A program made the translations under genes and the position numbers. From Psychroflexus lacisalsi (GTDB lineage: Bacteria; Bacteroidota; Bacteroidia; Flavobacteriales; Flavobacteriaceae), in contig NZ_JAIQYZ010000003.1 of the NCBI RefSeq assembly GCF_020164495.1, positions 221,591-285,590 of the forward strand: 64,000 bases of DNA. The letters run 5' to 3'. The notes beneath the pieces were generated by a model. That model was not told the DNA's origin, made no database searches, and saw only the letters and a list, made by a program, of their open reading frames with translations. Shown here in pieces: positions 33,272-43,506 of the stretch (the stretch's first letter is position 1; every line of letters starts with the position of its first letter).

Positions 33272-34813
33272 TTATAAAGGAATATTTCCGTGTTTTCGTT
33301 TTGGTCGCTGTACATCCTTTTTCTCGAGCATTGCAAAAGCTTTTAATAGCTTTCTTCGTGTATTTCTGGGCATTATGACCTCATCGACAAACCCTCTTTG
33401 TGCAGCTTTAAAAGGATTAGCGAATGTCTCGGCATATTCTGCTTCTTTTTCAGATAATTTCAATTCAGAATCTTCTGCTTCTAGTATTTCTTTTCTAAAA
33501 ATAATTTCTGATGCGCCCTTTGCTCCCATTACTGCGATTTCTGCTGTCGGCCATGCAAAGTTAAGGTCGGCTCCAATGTGTTTAGAATTCATAACATCGT
33601 AAGTACCACCATAGGCTTTTCTGGTAATCACAGTTACTCTTGGAACAGTTGCTTCGCTTAACGCATAAAGCAATTTGGCACCGTTTAAAATAATTCCGTT
33701 CCATTCCTGGTCTGTTCCTGGTAAGAATCCCGGCACATCGACTAGAACTAATAATGGAATATTGAAGGCATCGCAAAATCTTACAAATCTTGCTGCCTTT
33801 TTGGAAGCATCAACATCCAAAACTCCAGCCAAACTCATCGGTTGATTGGCCACTACACCTACACTTCTTCCACCAATTCTTGAAAATCCCACAATAATAT
33901 TGTCTGCATAATTTTTGTGAACTTCAAAAAATGAATCTTCATCGATGATACCTTTAATCACCTCATGCATGTCATAAGGTTTGTTCGGGCTATCCGGAAT
34001 AAGCGAATCCAGATTTTCTCGAACTTCATCTTTAAGATCAACAGTAAAATGCTCTGGAGTTTCAGTGTTATTCTGTGGTATATAGCTAAGTAAAACTTTG
34101 ATATGTTCTAAACATTCTACATCATTGACGGAAGTAAAATGTGTCACCCCAGATTTTGTAGAATGTGTACTCGCTCCTCCAAGCTCTTCAGAAGTAACCT
34201 CTTCATTGGTAACGGTTTTCACCACATTGGGGCCAGTCACAAACATATAACTTGTGTTTTCTACCATGAAAGTGAAATCGGTCATCGCAGGTGAATAAAC
34301 AGCACCACCAGCACAAGGCCCCATAATGGCAGAAATTTGTGGAATTACACCAGAAGCCTGTACATTTCTATAAAAAATATCGGCATAACCACCCAAAGAA
34401 CGAACGCCTTCCTGAATTCTCGCTCCCCCAGAATCGTTTAACCCAATGATAGGTGCACCCACTTTCATAGCGTGATCCATCACTTTGCAAATTTTCTCTG
34501 CATGAGTTTCTGATAAAGCGCCACCAAACACGGTAAAATCTTGAGCATAAACATAGACTAATTTGTGGTTTACTGTGCCGTAACCCGTCACAACCCCATC
34601 GCCGTAATAGATTTGATCCTGCATGCCAAAATCTGTAGTTCTGTGCGTCACAAGCGCTCCCATTTCTTCAAAAGAACCTTCATCAAGAAGGTATTCCACG
34701 CGTTCTCTGGCGGTAAGTTTCTTTTTTTCGTGTTGCTTGTCAATTCTTTTTTGTCCTCCGCCAAGTTTGGCTTGCTCAAGTTTATCTTGAAGTATTTTTA
34801 TGTTTTTACTCAT
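33272..34813 (-). CDS. Acyl-CoA carboxylase, carboxyltransferase (beta) subunit
   Basis: A biotin-dependent carboxyltransferase of 513 residues of the propionyl-CoA carboxylase beta (PccB) type. It has the two crotonase-like halves: oxyanion-hole glycines in [10 protein letters not shown] and [12 protein letters not shown] in the first, and [17 protein letters not shown] and [24 protein letters not shown] in the second. It transfers carboxyl from biotin to propionyl-CoA (or acetyl-CoA). It overlaps the upstream biotin carboxylase gene by 8 bp. A role in the methylmalonyl-CoA route or fatty acid supply is likely; substrate is inferred from family only. Confidence 0.93.
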   Translation of the reverse strand: MSKNIKILQDKLEQAKLGGGQKRIDKQHEKKKLTARERVEYLLDEGSFEEMGALVTHRTTDFGMQDQIYYGDGVVTGYGTVNHKLVYVYAQDFTVFGGALSETHAEKICKVMDHAMKVGAPIIGLNDSGGARIQEGVRSLGGYADIFYRNVQASGVIPQISAIMGPCAGGAVYSPAMTDFTFMVENTSYMFVTGPNVVKTVTNEEVTSEELGGASTHSTKSGVTHFTSVNDVECLEHIKVLLSYIPQNNTETPEHFTVDLKDEVRENLDSLIPDSPNKPYDMHEVIKGIIDEDSFFEVHKNYADNIIVGFSRIGGRSVGVVANQPMSLAGVLDVDASKKAARFVRFCDAFNIPLLVLVDVPGFLPGTDQEWNGIILNGAKLLYALSEATVPRVTVITRKAYGGTYDVMNSKHIGADLNFAWPTAEIAVMGAKGASEIIFRKEILEAEDSELKLSEKEAEYAETFANPFKAAQRGFVDEVIMPRNTRRKLLKAFAMLEKKDVQRPKRKHGNIPL

Positions 34814-36272
34814 TGGTTTTAGTTTCTGATGTGACTTCTGGTAAACGCAATTTTCTCTGGTCTTCTTGGTATTGTCTCATAGCCATCAATGCTGCTAAGT
34901 AAGCTTCTTCTTTTGCTTCTTCTTCAAGAATCTCTGGTGTGTAAAAATTTTTGACAAAGTGAGTATCAAAATTTCCAGATCTAAAAGCTTCATGATTAAA
35001 CACAAACTTTCCGAAAGGAAGCGTTGTGGCAACACCTTTTACTTCATAAAGCTTGATAGCTTCAAGCATTATGTGCAAAGCTTCTTCTCTACTGGTTCCA
35101 TAAGTTACCAACTTAGACAACATTGGGTCATAATAAATTGGAATTTCCATTCCTTCTTCAAACCCATCATCTACTCGTATACCTTTTCCGCTTGGTTTTC
35201 TGTAGCGTTCCAAAACTCCGACACTTGGTAAAAAATCATCGGTAGGATCTTCAGCATAAACTCTCAGTTCTAAAGCATGACCATTTATTTTCAAATCTTT
35301 TTGCTCAATCTGCAAAACCTCTCCTCTTGCAATGCGTATTTGTTGTTCTACTAAATCTACTCCTGAAATTAATTCGGTTACTGGATGTTCTACTTGAAGA
35401 CGCGTATTCATTTCTAAGAAGTAAAAGTTCTTCTTCTCATCCATCAAGAATTCCACAGTTCCTGCACCTACATAGTCACAAGACCTTGCAACATTAATAG
35501 CCGCTTGACCCATTTTCTCACGCAACTCCGGAGTTAATATAGTAGACGGAGCTTCTTCAACTACTTTTTGATGTCTTCGTTGTACTGAACATTCACGTTC
35601 AAACAAATGCAAGACATTACCATGAGTATCTGCAAGAACTTGAATTTCGATATGTCTCGGCGACCCTACGTATTTTTCAATAAAAACAGCTCCATTTCCA
35701 AAGGCAGATTCAGCTTCACTTATGGCGCGCTTCATTTGTTCTTCAAGCTTGCCTTCTTCTTCTACGACACGCATACCCTTACCACCTCCTCCAGCAGAAG
35801 CTTTTATAAGAATAGGATATCCTATTTCCTTAGCAATAGCTTTTGCTTTTTGGGGATCTGTAATAGCTTCATCTATCCCTGGAACCATTGGTATATCATA
35901 AGATTTCACAGTTTCCTTCGCAGAAAGCTTATCACCCATAATTCGGATAGCGTGAGATTTTGGTCCTATAAACGTGAGGCCATTTTTCTCTACTTTTTCT
36001 GCAAAATCTGCATTTTCACTTAAAAACCCGTATCCAGGATGAATCCCGTCTACCTGGTGTGTTTTTGCAATTTCAATGATTTTATCTCCTAGTAAATAAG
36101 ATTGGTTCGACGGTGCCGGACCCACGCAAATCGCTTCATCTGCAAATCTTACGTGTGGTGCGTTTCTATCGGCTTCAGAAAAAACCGCAACGGTTTTGAT
36201 TCCCATCTTTTTGATGGTTTTCATCACTCTTAATGCTATTTCTCCTCGATTGGCAACTAATATTTTTTTCAT
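34806..36272 (-). CDS. accC: Biotin carboxylase subunit of the acyl-CoA carboxylase
   Basis: An ATP-grasp enzyme of 488 residues from ATG 36272 ([15 protein letters not shown]). It carries the glycine-rich ATP loop [12 protein letters not shown], the [10 protein letters not shown] catalytic segment and [14 protein letters not shown]. It carboxylates biotin on the carrier protein with ATP and bicarbonate. The longer frame from 36296 adds eight non-family residues. Order in the operon is carrier protein, biotin carboxylase, carboxyltransferase, with a 10-bp gap and an 8-bp overlap. The C-terminus is acidic and longer than E. coli AccC (449 aa). The accC label means the family, not the fatty-acid enzyme specifically. 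Confidence 0.93.
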   Translation of the reverse strand: MKKILVANRGEIALRVMKTIKKMGIKTVAVFSEADRNAPHVRFADEAICVGPAPSNQSYLLGDKIIEIAKTHQVDGIHPGYGFLSENADFAEKVEKNGLTFIGPKSHAIRIMGDKLSAKETVKSYDIPMVPGIDEAITDPQKAKAIAKEIGYPILIKASAGGGGKGMRVVEEEGKLEEQMKRAISEAESAFGNGAVFIEKYVGSPRHIEIQVLADTHGNVLHLFERECSVQRRHQKVVEEAPSTILTPELREKMGQAAINVARSCDYVGAGTVEFLMDEKKNFYFLEMNTRLQVEHPVTELISGVDLVEQQIRIARGEVLQIEQKDLKINGHALELRVYAEDPTDDFLPSVGVLERYRKPSGKGIRVDDGFEEGMEIPIYYDPMLSKLVTYGTSREEALHIMLEAIKLYEVKGVATTLPFGKFVFNHEAFRSGNFDTHFVKNFYTPEILEEEAKEEAYLAALMAMRQYQEDQRKLRLPEVTSETKTNE

Positions 36273-36282
36273 ATTAATTTTA

Positions 36283-36768
36283 TTATTCCATTTCAATTAA
36301 AACTTCGTTTTTACCTACTGTTTTGCCTTTTTCGATATTAATAGATTTTATAATTGCATCGCGAGGTGCCATTATAGTATTTTCCATTTTCATCGCTTCC
36401 AAAACCAACAAATTATCACCCTCTTTCACCTCTTGCCCTACTTCAGCCATAACATCCAAAATCATTCCTGGCATTGGAGCTTTAATTTCATTAATGACTT
36501 GATTGGCAGACAAAGAAAGCCCCATGTCATTTATAAGGACATCGAGTTCGTTTGAAATCTGAATTTGGTAAATATTGGTATTAATTTTTACAGTGTACGT
36601 CCTGTTCAAAAAGTCAGAAGAGACAATTTTTGAGGTTACAGACTTATCGTTTACAAGTAAGTGATGTGATCCAGAAGTAGTTTTCTGAACGTCCAGGTTT
36701 TGAATTTGTTCTTGTTCAAATTCAAACTCATGTACATCATTTACTTTAGCTTTTAGCAAATGTTTCAT
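36283..36768 (-). CDS. Biotin/lipoyl carrier protein (BCCP) of the acyl-CoA carboxylase
   Basis: A protein of 161 residues from ATG 36768 (MKHLLKAKVNDVHEFEF). The C-terminal 75 residues form a biotinyl domain with the biotin lysine in LVLEAMKMENTI. The N-terminal half is a small beta domain seen in Bacteroidota carriers of PccB-type enzymes. The frame is open to 36834, but the added 22 residues do not fit the family. It is the first gene of the three-gene carboxylase operon. An imperfect TATATTTA about 20 bp upstream may be its promoter. Confidence 0.9.
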   Translation of the reverse strand: MKHLLKAKVNDVHEFEFEQEQIQNLDVQKTTSGSHHLLVNDKSVTSKIVSSDFLNRTYTVKINTNIYQIQISNELDVLINDMGLSLSANQVINEIKAPMPGMILDVMAEVGQEVKEGDNLLVLEAMKMENTIMAPRDAIIKSINIEKGKTVGKNEVLIEME

Positions 36769-36861
36769 GGTTTTATAAAGTTTGAGGGTAAATATAAAAG
36801 ATTTTAAAAGCATCTCCTTTATATATTCAATCAATTACTGATATAATAGCCTCTATTTTGG

Positions 36862-36869
36862 TAGTTTTG
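36862..36869 (+). promoter_or_regulatory. -7 promoter element of the DUF302 lipoprotein gene
   Basis: TAGTTTTG matches TAnnTTTG, 15 bp before the ATG at 36885. Confidence 0.55.
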
Positions 36870-36884
36870 TAAAAAATAATTTAA

Positions 36885-37823
36885 ATGCTACGTACTCCAC
36901 TATTATCAATATTCGCAATGTTTTTTGTTTTTTTAATTTCTTGCAAAGACAATTCTGAAAAAAAAGACATTTCAAAAATCGATGAAAATATTTCGCCTGG
37001 ATTGATTTTCACCAAGACGGATGATTTGGATAGGGCTTCAAAAGATTTTAAATCCTACGTAGATACCGATAGAACATTACAAGTTTCAACAGAAATAAAT
37101 CACTCACAAAATGCTGCAGATGTTGATCTAAAATTAGATTTCAATCAAGTCTACTTTATTGACAATGCCAGATACAGCGTACCCTTAATAGAAGAGAATC
37201 CTTTGATGGCCCTAGAATTTCCTATTAGAATAGGTTTTTACAGGATAAATGACAATCAATATGTAGTTGCGAGAAGTGAAGATTATTTTATGAACCGCTA
37301 TAATTTAAAAGGTAGCGCAGCATTAAGAAGTATTGGAACACTTTCAGAAACTTTTTTGAAACAAAGCTCTAAAGCAGCTTTCACTCAAGACTCTCCAATT
37401 GACTCTTTGGATACCAATGGAATACGATCGGTTGAAAGTTCAAAACCTTATATTCAAACAGTTGCTTCTATAAAAGAAATGATAGAAAAGAGTGAAGATC
37501 TCACTCTTTTCGAATCCAAAGATTTTTCAAAAGACGCTGAAGAAATTGGTGCAGAATTAAAACCTCTCCATTTGTTCATATTTGGGAATCCAAAAATGGG
37601 AACAAAACTGATGCAGCAAAATCAAAACTTTTCTATTGACCTTCCTTTAAAGGTGCTTGTGGAAGAAATTGATGATGGCAAAGTTTTAGTTCATTTTCAA
37701 GATTTAACTTTTACATCTCAATTACATTTAGAAGAATTTGAGGATAATCTACCTGAAAAAATCACGAAAAAACTAGAAGAAATGCTGCTCGAATCTGTTT
37801 CTAGCGAAAGTGAAAGTAAGTAG
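36885..37823 (+). CDS. DUF302 domain lipoprotein
   Basis: A lipoprotein of 312 residues (lipid cysteine in FLISCKDN). The C-terminal part (about 225-300) has a good DUF302 signature: LFIFGNPKMGTKLM, then IDLPLKVLV and a GKVLVHFQDL strand. The N-terminal part (about 90-160: NPLMALEFPIRIGFYRI, then VARSEDYFMNRYN) looks like a second, more diverged copy. DUF302 proteins are small periplasmic proteins of unclear function. It is monocistronic and starts divergently from the carboxylase operon. A serine-rich tail ends the protein. Confidence 0.75.
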   Translation: MLRTPLLSIFAMFFVFLISCKDNSEKKDISKIDENISPGLIFTKTDDLDRASKDFKSYVDTDRTLQVSTEINHSQNAADVDLKLDFNQVYFIDNARYSVPLIEENPLMALEFPIRIGFYRINDNQYVVARSEDYFMNRYNLKGSAALRSIGTLSETFLKQSSKAAFTQDSPIDSLDTNGIRSVESSKPYIQTVASIKEMIEKSEDLTLFESKDFSKDAEEIGAELKPLHLFIFGNPKMGTKLMQQNQNFSIDLPLKVLVEEIDDGKVLVHFQDLTFTSQLHLEEFEDNLPEKITKKLEEMLLESVSSESESK

Positions 37824-37858
37824 ATTTACAAACAAAACTAATAATATAGGCTATTGCG

Positions 37859-37866
37859 TATATTTG
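37859..37866 (+). promoter_or_regulatory. -7 promoter element of the DUF4199 gene
   Basis: TATATTTG, 17 bp upstream of the ATG at 37884. It probably drives the run of genes to 42928 or beyond. Confidence 0.6.
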
Positions 37867-37883
37867 TCTTTTAAAAGTTCCTA

Positions 37884-38399
37884 ATGCAACAAGAAGATCT
37901 TCCAGTAAAACCTTACGCTATAAATTATGGTGTCATATTCGGTGCATATTCGATACTCATGTTAGTATTGCTTTATGCTTTCAATTATGAGACCAATACT
38001 GTAATCTCAGTTTTGAATTTTATCATTACAGCAGCCATTGTTTGGTATGCCATCCATGTGTACAAAATTGATAATGGTGGGCAAATAGACCTGACTACAG
38101 CCATTAAAATGGGACTCGCTGTTGGAGTCATTGGAGGATTAATTTATGGCTTTTATACTTATATTCATTACGAGCTTGTTGAACCAGAGTACATTACTGA
38201 AATGAAAACAGGTATGGAAGCAGAGATGGAAGCTCAGATTGAACAACAACAAATGAGCGCCGAAGAAGCCGAAATGACAAGAAACATGTCTGGAGTTTTC
38301 GCTTCGCCTTTTGTTTTGGGAACAATTAGTTTGCTTTCAATTATTTTCAAAACTTTTCTGGTAGGACTTATTGTAGGAATGATCAAACGAAACAATTGA
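37884..38399 (+). CDS. DUF4199 family membrane protein
   Basis: A membrane protein of 171 residues with four helices: two near the N-terminus (about 15-60), one around 75-95 and one at the C-terminus. An amphipathic acidic segment rich in Met, Glu and Gln (about 108-135) lies between the last two. This layout and the opening (AINYGVIFGAYSILM) match DUF4199, common in Bacteroidota and of unknown function. It lies 7 bp before a GT2 gene, an arrangement I associate with this family. Confidence 0.8.
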   Translation: MQQEDLPVKPYAINYGVIFGAYSILMLVLLYAFNYETNTVISVLNFIITAAIVWYAIHVYKIDNGGQIDLTTAIKMGLAVGVIGGLIYGFYTYIHYELVEPEYITEMKTGMEAEMEAQIEQQQMSAEEAEMTRNMSGVFASPFVLGTISLLSIIFKTFLVGLIVGMIKRNN

Positions 38400-38406
38400 T
38401 AGATGT

Positions 38407-39357
38407 ATGGATTTATCGATAGTAATTCCCCTTCTCAATGAATCTGAGTCTATAAAAGAACTTCATCGCTGGATTGAAGAAGTGATGAAAAGGCATGGAT
38501 TTGATTATGAAATTATCTTCATAAATGATGGAAGTACCGATGGATCCTGGGAAATTATAAAAACACTTTCTTCTGAATTTGATGGCGTAAAAGGAATTAA
38601 TTTCAAGACCAACTACGGGAAATCCCAGGCACTTCATGCGGGTTTCCGTGAGACTAAAGGAGATGTTGTCATTACAATGGATGCAGACTTACAGGACAAT
38701 CCAGAGGAAATTCCGGAATTATACGATCTCATTGTGAAAGAAGATTATGATCTGATTTCCGGATGGAAAAAGAAAAGATACGATTCCGTAATTTTTAAAA
38801 ATCTTCCTTCTAAACTTTTCAATAAAGCTGCCCGATGGACTTCAGGTTTGAAACTGCACGATTTTAATTGCGGCCTCAAAGCCTACAAAAATGAAGTCGT
38901 TAAGCATATAGACGTGAATGGAGAAATGCACCGTTACATCCCTGTTCTTGCCAAACAAGCTGGCTTCACCAAAATTGGTGAAAAGGTAGTCAAACACCAG
39001 GCAAGGAAATACGGAAAAACAAAATTTGGAGCAGAGCGTTTTATCAATGGGTTTTTGGACCTGGTAACACTATGGTTTTTTGCAAAATTTGGTAAGCGAC
39101 CAATGCATTTTTTTGGTGCCGTAGGTGTTTTGATGTTTTTCGTTGGATTTTTATCAGCCTTATGGATAGGAGCTTCCAAACTCTATAAACTTTGGAACGG
39201 TCTGCCAAATATTCTTGTAGTTGACAATCCTTGGTTTTACATAGCTTTGTCGGCTATGATAATTGGTGTCCAAATGTTTTTGGCTGGATTCATTGGTGAA
39301 TTACTTCTTAAAACAAAACATCAACAAAAACGATATTTAATTTCAGAAAAAATATAA
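38407..39357 (+). CDS. Family 2 glycosyltransferase with C-terminal membrane helices (DPM1/GtrB-like)
   Basis: An enzyme of 316 residues. The GT-A domain opens LSIVIPLLNESESI, has INDGSTDGSWEII and the metal-binding DADLQDNPEEIP (DxD at about 96-98). Two C-terminal helices (about 230-255 and 275-300) place it in the polyprenyl-phosphate sugar transferase group (dolichyl-phosphate mannosyltransferase, GtrB, ArnC). It probably makes a lipid-linked sugar donor on the cytoplasmic face. It lies between DUF4199 and a phosphosugar mutase, which fits sugar activation. Confidence 0.9.
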   Translation: MDLSIVIPLLNESESIKELHRWIEEVMKRHGFDYEIIFINDGSTDGSWEIIKTLSSEFDGVKGINFKTNYGKSQALHAGFRETKGDVVITMDADLQDNPEEIPELYDLIVKEDYDLISGWKKKRYDSVIFKNLPSKLFNKAARWTSGLKLHDFNCGLKAYKNEVVKHIDVNGEMHRYIPVLAKQAGFTKIGEKVVKHQARKYGKTKFGAERFINGFLDLVTLWFFAKFGKRPMHFFGAVGVLMFFVGFLSALWIGASKLYKLWNGLPNILVVDNPWFYIALSAMIIGVQMFLAGFIGELLLKTKHQQKRYLISEKI

Positions 39358-39368
39358 AAATTAAAATT

Positions 39369-41090
39369 ATGAGTAATATTTTAGATAAAGCTAAAGCTTG
39401 GCTAACTGATACTTTTGATCCAGATACTGTAAATGATGTGCGCAAACTCATTGACACAGACCAGAAAGCCCTTGAAGAAAGCTTCTTTCAAAATCTAGAT
39501 TTTGGAACTGGAGGAATGCGAGGAATAATGGGTGTTGGCACCAACAGAATCAATAAATATACCTTAGGAAAAAACACGCAAGGAATTTCAAATTATATGA
39601 AATCTGTGTTTCCAAACGAAGATTTAAAGGTAGTCATAGCCTACGATTGCAGACGTAATAGCAAAACATTCGCACATCAAGTTGCAAATGTATTTTCAGC
39701 AAATGGGATTCAAGTTTATATTTTTCCAGAATTAAGGCCTACCCCACTTCTATCTTATTCGGTAAGGCACCTGGGATGCCAATGTGGTATTATGCTAACT
39801 GCTAGTCATAATCCACCGGAATATAATGGTTACAAAGTCTATTGGAAAGATGGGGGACAACTAGTCCCACCAGAGGATAAAGAGATTATTTCAGAAATAA
39901 ATGCGCTGGAATTTACAGACATTAATTTCAATAAAAATTCAGAGTTAATTAAAGTTTTAGATAATTCTGTAGAAAATACCTACTTAGAAGAAGCCGTAAA
40001 AAATGTTGATTTCAATTTGTCTGATGATGTAAAAAAAGCATTGAACATTACGTTTACATCGCTACACGGCACCTCGATTACTACAGTCCCAAAACTACTT
40101 GAAAAAGCTGGTTATAAAAATTTACAGCTTGTTGAGGAACAATCAGAACCTGACCCTGACTTTTCTACAGTAAAATCTCCAAATCCAGAAGAGCCTGAAG
40201 CGCTTGAAATGGCAATTGAACTTGCCAATAAGCAAAATAGCGATCTAGCTATTGGCACAGATCCAGATGGAGACAGACTAGGTATTGCTGTAAGAAATAC
40301 GGAAAACGAACTCGTTTTATTAAATGGCAACCAGACTATGGTACTAATGACCTGGTATTTGCTAGATAAAATGAAACAGAATAATAGCTTAACGGATTCA
40401 CACTTTATTGCTTCTACAATTGTTTCTACACCGCTTATGAGAGTGCTCACTGAAGCTTACGGAGTGAAATACATGGAAAGCCTTACGGGTTTTAAATGGA
40501 TTGCAAAGTTGATAAAAGATAATCCAGAGCTTGATTACATCGGTGGTGGTGAAGAGAGTTTCGGTTATATGGTTGGCGATTTTGTAAGAGATAAAGATGC
40601 TAATACTGCGATTTTGCTAGTTTGTGAAATGGCTGCTGAATTAAAGTCTCAAGGAGCATCTGTGTATGATCAACTGATTAAAATTTATAAAGACCACGGC
40701 TTTTTTAAGGAGAATTTAGTGTCTTTAGTAAAACGAGGACTTGAAGGAGCTGAAGAAATCAAAGAAAAAATGATCCAACTCAGAAACAACCCTCCCAAAG
40801 AGATCGCAGGAGAACGAGTAGTCCTGATTGAAGATTACTCCAATTCTCAAGCAAAAAATTTGCAATCACACGAAACACACCCTATTGATATACCAAAATC
40901 AAATGTGTTGATATATTATACCGAAAATGGAACCAAAGTGGCAGCCAGGCCAAGTGGTACAGAGCCAAAAATCAAATTTTATATAAGTGTCAATTCTAAT
41001 TTAAAAGACACTTCAGAGTTCAAAACCCTTGATAAAGAATTAGATTCGAAGATTGAAACTATAAAAAAGGAACTAGGGCTTACTGAGTAA
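39369..41090 (+). CDS. Phosphosugar mutase (phosphoglucomutase/phosphomannomutase)
   Basis: An alpha-D-phosphohexomutase of 573 residues. The phosphoserine is S146 in TASHNPPEYNGYK, the metal-binding loop D298-x-D300-x-D302 in DPDGDRLG, the sugar loop GGGEESFGY, and the C-terminal phosphate loop ARPSGTEPKIKFY. The length and the N-terminus (TGGMRGIMGVGTNRIN) match the long PGM2/ManB-type form usual in Bacteroidota. It interconverts hexose 1- and 6-phosphates. It is 11 bp after the GT2 gene and 8 bp before an ABC exporter gene. Confidence 0.94.
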   Translation: MSNILDKAKAWLTDTFDPDTVNDVRKLIDTDQKALEESFFQNLDFGTGGMRGIMGVGTNRINKYTLGKNTQGISNYMKSVFPNEDLKVVIAYDCRRNSKTFAHQVANVFSANGIQVYIFPELRPTPLLSYSVRHLGCQCGIMLTASHNPPEYNGYKVYWKDGGQLVPPEDKEIISEINALEFTDINFNKNSELIKVLDNSVENTYLEEAVKNVDFNLSDDVKKALNITFTSLHGTSITTVPKLLEKAGYKNLQLVEEQSEPDPDFSTVKSPNPEEPEALEMAIELANKQNSDLAIGTDPDGDRLGIAVRNTENELVLLNGNQTMVLMTWYLLDKMKQNNSLTDSHFIASTIVSTPLMRVLTEAYGVKYMESLTGFKWIAKLIKDNPELDYIGGGEESFGYMVGDFVRDKDANTAILLVCEMAAELKSQGASVYDQLIKIYKDHGFFKENLVSLVKRGLEGAEEIKEKMIQLRNNPPKEIAGERVVLIEDYSNSQAKNLQSHETHPIDIPKSNVLIYYTENGTKVAARPSGTEPKIKFYISVNSNLKDTSEFKTLDKELDSKIETIKKELGLTE

Positions 41091-41098
41091 AAAAGTTT

Positions 41099-42928
41099 AT
41101 GACATATTTCAAGAAAATACTTCGCTTTGCGAAACCTTATAAGCGATATGCGGTTCTCAATATTATAGCCAACGTTTTTTATGCATTATTTAGTGCTCTT
41201 TCATTTATAGCGCTCATTCCAATGCTTGATGTACTTTTTAAAGGAAAAGATGCTAAAAAAATTACTGAACCACCTATTTATACTGGTATTGGAGAAGTTG
41301 AAAGTTATTTTAAAGATTATTTATCTTTTCAAGTGAATGAAATTGCACAGGATGATGCGTCCATAGCTTTAATTTTGGTCATCAGTTTGGTGATCATTTT
41401 ATTTTTTCTAAAAAACATTTCGAACTATATCGCCATGTATTTCATCACTTTTTTAAGAAATGGAGTTCTTAAAGATTTGAGAAATGCACTTTATAAAAAA
41501 ACCATAGAATTACCACTTTCTCACTATTCTGAAAAGCGAAAAGGCGATACAATTGCCAGAATTACCAGTGATGTATTGGAAATACAACATTCGTTCTTAT
41601 CGATTTTAGAATTGATAGTTAGAGAACCTCTTACCATTTTATTCACCATTGGCGCTATGCTTCTGATAAGTACAGAGTTGACTATTTTTGTCTTTATCTT
41701 TATTCCCGTTTCAGGATTTATTATCTCTTTGATAGGAAAATCATTAAAGAAAAAGTCAGATAAGGTTCAGGAAGAACAAGGTCAGTTTTTATCGATTTTG
41801 GAAGAAACTTTAGGTGGACTCAAAATCATCAAGGGATTTAATGCTGAATCTATTTTTTACAAAAAATTTAAAGACTCTACTCAAAACTTCTATGATTTTT
41901 CCAATAAGCTATTGAATCGTCAAAACCTGGCTTCTCCTGCAAGTGAATTTCTGGGTATTAGCGTTATCGCTGTTTTGCTTTGGTATGGAGGACGAATGGT
42001 ATTAATCGATGGAACCTTAGATGGAAGTACCTTTATTGCATATATGGGTTTAGCCTATAATATCTTAACACCGGCTAAAGGTATTTCTAAAGCGTCTTAC
42101 AGCGTAAAAAAAGGAGATGCTGCTGCCGAACGTATTTTAGAAATTCTCGAAACTGAAAATATCATTCAGGATGATAAAAATGCCATAAGCAAAGAGGAAT
42201 TTACTTCAGGCTTAACTTTAGAAAATATCTCTTTCAAATATGAAAAAGAATATGTCCTAAAAAACTTTAGCGCAACGGTAAAAAAAGGCAAGACCATCGC
42301 TTTGGTTGGACAATCTGGGAGTGGAAAGTCTACCATTGCAAATTTGGTAACTAGATTTTATGATCTTGAAGAAGGTGAAATCAAGATCGACGGTATTAAT
42401 ATCAAAAAAATAAAACAAAAGTCTTTAAGGGGTTTAATGGGGCTTGTCACTCAAGACTCCATTTTATTTAATGATACGATCAAGGAAAATCTAAAGATTG
42501 GAAAACCAAATGCTACAGATGAAGAACTGATTGATGCCTTGAAGATTGCTAACGCTTATGAATTTGTAAGTGCATTTCCAAAAGGAATCGACACCAATAT
42601 TGGTGATAGCGGCGGAAAATTAAGTGGAGGGCAAAAGCAAAGGATTTCTATTGCCAGAGCCGTTTTGAAAAATCCACCTATCATGATACTAGATGAAGCC
42701 ACTTCGGCTTTGGATACTGAGAGTGAGCAATTAGTTCAAAAAGCTCTGGAAAATATGATGCAAAACAGAACTTCTGTTGTCATAGCTCACCGACTTTCAA
42801 CAATTAAAAACGCAGACACAATTTTAGTATTGCACCAGGGTGAAATTGTAGAACAGGGTAAACATGATGAATTGATGTCTAGTGATGGTATCTACAAGAA
42901 ATTAGTAAATATGCAATCCTTCGAATAA
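41099..42928 (+). CDS. ABC exporter, fused permease and ATPase (MsbA-like)
   Basis: A half-transporter of 609 residues. The N-terminal 330 residues are a six-helix exporter domain; the ATPase follows with Walker A GQSGSGKST (404-412), Q-loop VTQDSILF, signature LSGGQ (508-512), Walker B MILDEATSALD and H-loop VIAHRLSTI. It resembles MsbA-type lipid A/lipid exporters, but multidrug or glycolipid export is equally possible. Its neighbours (sugar transferase, mutase) slightly favour envelope lipid export. The ECF sigma gene starts 7 bp downstream. Confidence 0.9.
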   Translation: MTYFKKILRFAKPYKRYAVLNIIANVFYALFSALSFIALIPMLDVLFKGKDAKKITEPPIYTGIGEVESYFKDYLSFQVNEIAQDDASIALILVISLVIILFFLKNISNYIAMYFITFLRNGVLKDLRNALYKKTIELPLSHYSEKRKGDTIARITSDVLEIQHSFLSILELIVREPLTILFTIGAMLLISTELTIFVFIFIPVSGFIISLIGKSLKKKSDKVQEEQGQFLSILEETLGGLKIIKGFNAESIFYKKFKDSTQNFYDFSNKLLNRQNLASPASEFLGISVIAVLLWYGGRMVLIDGTLDGSTFIAYMGLAYNILTPAKGISKASYSVKKGDAAAERILEILETENIIQDDKNAISKEEFTSGLTLENISFKYEKEYVLKNFSATVKKGKTIALVGQSGSGKSTIANLVTRFYDLEEGEIKIDGINIKKIKQKSLRGLMGLVTQDSILFNDTIKENLKIGKPNATDEELIDALKIANAYEFVSAFPKGIDTNIGDSGGKLSGGQKQRISIARAVLKNPPIMILDEATSALDTESEQLVQKALENMMQNRTSVVIAHRLSTIKNADTILVLHQGEIVEQGKHDELMSSDGIYKKLVNMQSFE

Positions 42929-42935
42929 GATCCAG

Positions 42936-43475
42936 TTGAAAGAAGAAGAAATCATAGAAAATTTGCAAAAAGGCATCAATACAGATGAAGCCTTTAAAGC
43001 TCTTATTTCTGAACATAAAATCAGACTATACTGGCATATTAGAACCATTGTGAAAATCCATGAAGATGCAGATGATGTTCTTCAAAATACATTTATAAAA
43101 GTATTTAAGAATATAAAGTCCTTTAAAGGAGACAGTAAGCTTTTCAGTTGGATGTATAGAATTGCCACCAATGAGTCCATCACTTTTTTGAATAAAAAGT
43201 CTAAAAAGCTAAAGCTTTCGGATCAGGAATTAAATGACTATCTTTTAGAAACATTGGAAAGCGATGTATATTTTGAAGGGAGTGAGTTTCAACTACAGCT
43301 ACAAAAGGCCATTGAAGCTTTACCACAGCAACAAAAGATAGTTTTCAACATGCGTTATTTTGAAGAAATACCTTACGAAGAGATGTCGGAAATTTTAGAT
43401 TCAAGTGTGGGAGCACTGAAATCTAACTACCACCATGCCAGAAAGAAAGTAGAAAAGTTTTTAAAGTCAGATTAA
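42936..43475 (+). CDS. ECF-type RNA polymerase sigma factor
   Basis: A sigma-70 family factor of 179 residues with only regions 2 and 4. Region 2 has EDADDVLQNTFIKVFKNIKSFKG and FSWMYRIATNESITFLNKK; region 4 has LPQQQKIVFNMRYFEEIPYEEMSEIL with a helix-turn-helix. The best start is a TTG at 42936, 7 bp after the ABC exporter stop; no ATG is available at a sensible position. Two small genes follow, a membrane protein with anti-sigma features and a Spy-like periplasmic protein, which together resemble an envelope stress unit. Confidence 0.9.
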   Translation: MKEEEIIENLQKGINTDEAFKALISEHKIRLYWHIRTIVKIHEDADDVLQNTFIKVFKNIKSFKGDSKLFSWMYRIATNESITFLNKKSKKLKLSDQELNDYLLETLESDVYFEGSEFQLQLQKAIEALPQQQKIVFNMRYFEEIPYEEMSEILDSSVGALKSNYHHARKKVEKFLKSD

Positions 43476-43506
43476 ACTTTTAAATTGAAATTGAGTCTTA
43501 TAAATA

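Noticed and set aside
33272..36768. A duplicated fatty-acid acetyl-CoA carboxylase (accABCD) locus
   Set aside because: The carboxyltransferase is the single-chain PccB type, and accA and accD are absent, so an acyl-CoA carboxylase of propionyl type fits better.
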